Source: Verrucomicrobiota bacterium (lineage in GTDB: Bacteria; Verrucomicrobiota; Verrucomicrobiia; Limisphaerales; JAGWYX01). From it: a stretch of DNA of 7,573 nucleotides. Shown here in pieces: positions 6,237 through 7,573 of the stretch. Where the stretch lies: the NCBI GenBank assembly GCA_018969165.1, contig JAGWYX010000160.1, forward strand, positions 1 to 7,573. The letters run 5' to 3'. Numbering within the stretch: the stretch's first letter is position 1; the number at the start of each line of letters is the position of its first letter. The position numbers and the translations under genes are program-made. The notes beneath the pieces are model-generated. The model made no database searches and had not been told where the DNA came from. It saw only the letters and a program-made list of their open reading frames with translations.

Positions 6237-6329
6237 GAGCGAGGCGCGCAGAGGGATCGGACGAAGGAAACGAAAAACCGAAGACGCACGGCAACGGTGG
6301 CTTGAGGTCTGAGGCGCGCCTCGCTAGAT
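6231..6329. repeat. Long imperfect inverted repeat ending in a 12-bp palindrome
   Basis: GCGAGGCGCGC (6239-6249) pairs exactly with GCGCGCCTCGC (6314-6324). Skipping a 3-nt bulge extends it with ATCTA (6231-6235) against TAGAT (6325-6329), so 16 bp pair over a 64-nt interior. The right arm overlaps the perfect palindrome GAGGCGCGCCTC (6311-6322). These could be protein-binding sites or an RNA stem. Confidence 0.5.
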
Positions 6330-6516
6330 CTTGCGAGTTGCGGGGAGTCTTGGTAAAGGTCGAGGGATGTCGGCGGACCCAACGCGTCGGTTCGATCTTC
6401 CAACCGCGTCGCAATGGCGGTCTTTGTCCCTGTTTTTAAGCAGCGATCAGGAGGCCTCTCTTGACGTGGCCGCGCAGGATCGCAATGCGAAGGACGCCGC
6501 GGACATTGCACCACAA

Positions 6517-6534
6517 CCCGCGATCGCGCGCGGG
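6517..6534. other. GC-rich hairpin upstream of the xylanase gene
   Basis: CCCGCG (6517-6522) and CGCGGG (6529-6534) form a 6-bp stem with a 6-nt loop, overlapping the palindrome CGCGATCGCG (6519-6528). It lies 84 bp before the first ATG of the xylanase gene and has no T-run. It could be a leader structure or an operator, or chance in GC-rich DNA. Confidence 0.3.
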
Positions 6535-6618
6535 GAGAAGTTGGAGGTGAACAGGCCGTTGAAAACCCGTGGACGGCGTCATTCGCAGTTCTCGAACGGG
6601 CTGTGAAACGGCTTCGCA

Positions 6619-7573
6619 ATGAATCATCCTAAGCCAATGAGAAATCCGAAGACCGTATTGAGCGTGCTCGTTCTGCTGCTGGTTCCCGTGGGGGCAGCAC
6701 CACAGCCGGCCGGCCTGCCCGCGCTGAAGGACGCCTACAAACAGCATTTCTACGTCGGTGCGGCTATTAATCGCGCCACGGCGACGGGCGCTGCGGTTCG
6801 GACTCCCTATTTCAACCGGACCCAGGAACAGGTCGATCGCGACCTTGCCCTGATCCGAGCACAGTTCAACCAAATCTCCCCGGAGAACGACCTGAAGTGG
6901 GGCCGCATTCACCCGCGGGAAGGCGCCGACGGCTATGATTTTGGCCCGGCCGACGCCTTCGTGAACTTCGGTTTAAGCAATCACCTGTATCTCGTCGGGC
7001 ACACCCTGGTCTGGCACGGCCAGACACCGTTCTGGGTCTTCCGAGGAACTAATCCGCCGCCCGGGCTGACGAACACTCGGTCAGCGGAAGCCGGCGCCGC
7101 CACGAGCGCCGCTGGAACCAATGTGTCCCGCGGTGGCAGGTTTGGCGGCGGTTTTCGCGGCGGCTTCGGTTACAACGGACCTCGAGCGTCACGCGACGAG
7201 TTGCTCCAGCGGATGCGCGATCACATCCACACCGTGGTCGGCCGCTACCAGGGCAAAATCAAGGTCTGGGACGTGGTCAACGAAGCCATCGCCGACGGCG
7301 GGACGAACCTGCTGCGGAACTCGCTTTGGCTCCAGATCATCGGGCCGGATTACATCGCCAAGGCGTTTGCCTACGCCCACGAAGCGGATCCGCAGGCCAT
7401 CCTCCGCTACAACGAGTACGGGCTCGAGCGCCCGGCGAAACGCCGCAAATTGATCTCGCTGATCAGGTCCTTGCAGGCGCAAGGCGTTCCGGTGATGGCC
7501 ATCGGCTCGCAAACGCACGTCAGCGTCTCGTCCCCGAGCTTTGCGGAGGAAGACCAGGCGCTCACCGAACTGG
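6619..7573 (+). CDS. Secreted GH10 endo-1,4-beta-xylanase (3' end cut by window)
   Basis: The visible 318 codons carry a signal peptide (hydrophobic core about 13-26, ending GAA) and most of a GH10 (beta/alpha)8 barrel, which cleaves beta-1,4-xylan outside the cytoplasm. Recognisable GH10 landmarks are SPENDLKWGRIHP (87-99), GHTLVWHGQTPFW (127-139), the acid/base segment WDVVNEAI (217-224, with E222 catalytic), the strand ILRYNEYGLE (261-270) and IGSQTH (295-300). The nucleophile segment (usually TELD-like) lies beyond the right edge. Between W139 and the helix starting near 190 there is an unusual low-complexity insert (about 142-188) whose last part is rich in Gly, Arg and Phe. ATG 6619 is used; ATG 6637 (residue 7) gives a more standard signal peptide, and neither has a clear Shine-Dalgarno site. 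The sugar-related lipoprotein gene at 4650 is on the opposite strand across the tRNA, so the two are not an operon. Confidence 0.93.
   Translation, partial: MNHPKPMRNPKTVLSVLVLLLVPVGAAPQPAGLPALKDAYKQHFYVGAAINRATATGAAVRTPYFNRTQEQVDRDLALIRAQFNQISPENDLKWGRIHPREGADGYDFGPADAFVNFGLSNHLYLVGHTLVWHGQTPFWVFRGTNPPPGLTNTRSAEAGAATSAAGTNVSRGGRFGGGFRGGFGYNGPRASRDELLQRMRDHIHTVVGRYQGKIKVWDVVNEAIADGGTNLLRNSLWLQIIGPDYIAKAFAYAHEADPQAILRYNEYGLERPAKRRKLISLIRSLQAQGVPVMAIGSQTHVSVSSPSFAEEDQALTEL

Larger units (their letters stand above)
5822..6618. other. Gene-free stretch between tRNA-Phe and the xylanase gene
   Basis: Reading frames of 80-180 codons exist here on both strands, but none shows a recognisable domain, a convincing start or a sensible composition; they overlap one another and are rich in Arg, Ser and Pro. 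The stretch instead holds several inverted repeats, concentrated at 6121-6329 and listed separately. It also has a small hairpin at 6004-6025 (CTACCG/CGGTAG, 10-nt loop) and a GC-rich hairpin at 6517-6534. It must contain the control region for the xylanase gene, but I could not pick out a good -35/-10 pair. It may also hold a decayed gene or an unannotated RNA. Confidence 0.55.

Noticed and set aside
6004..6439. Overlapping reading frames on both strands in the gene-free stretch
   Set aside because: They span the inverted repeats, have no domain, no ribosome-binding site and no composition bias typical of the neighbouring genes.
6461..6489. TTGACG at 6461-6466 as the xylanase -35 box
   Set aside because: The positions 17 bp downstream read AATGCG, which is not a credible -10 box.

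Overview
The window is high-GC bacterial DNA. It probably comes from the Verrucomicrobiota or a neighbouring PVC-type soil or sediment lineage. That is an inference from the mix of genes (a TPR/coiled-coil envelope protein, a GH10 xylanase with a Gly-rich insert, a jelly-roll-like lipoprotein), the promoter style and the base composition; no marker gene here proves it.

Left part (1-2781, minus strand): a MacA/HlyD-type periplasmic adaptor runs off the left edge, with a secreted coiled-coil plus TPR protein upstream of it on the same strand. A 103-bp divergent promoter region (2782-2884) separates these from a plus-strand HNH endonuclease-fold protein (2885-3505). Both promoters are readable. 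The minus-strand one sits so close to its gene that the TPR mRNA should be almost leaderless.

Middle part (3506-4641): a convergent junction carries a hairpin and a small degenerate repeat. It is followed by a lone RelE/ParE-like toxin-fold gene with no visible antitoxin. Next comes a decayed two-receiver (REC-REC) remnant: its first receiver is reduced to the C-terminal tail, and its second has lost about ten residues and its reading frame just before the conserved Lys-Pro.

Right part (4650-7573): a lipoprotein with a polysaccharide-lyase/lectin-like look, tRNA-Phe(GAA), about 800 bp with no convincing gene but several inverted repeats, and the first two thirds or so of a secreted GH10 endo-xylanase. 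The lipoprotein and the xylanase both suggest plant-polysaccharide use, but they lie on opposite strands and are not an operon.

I see no complete new multi-gene system, CRISPR array, insertion sequence or phage module. The most useful observations are the broken receiver gene, the nearly leaderless TPR gene, the structured intergenic region upstream of the xylanase and the Gly/Arg/Phe-rich insert inside the xylanase.
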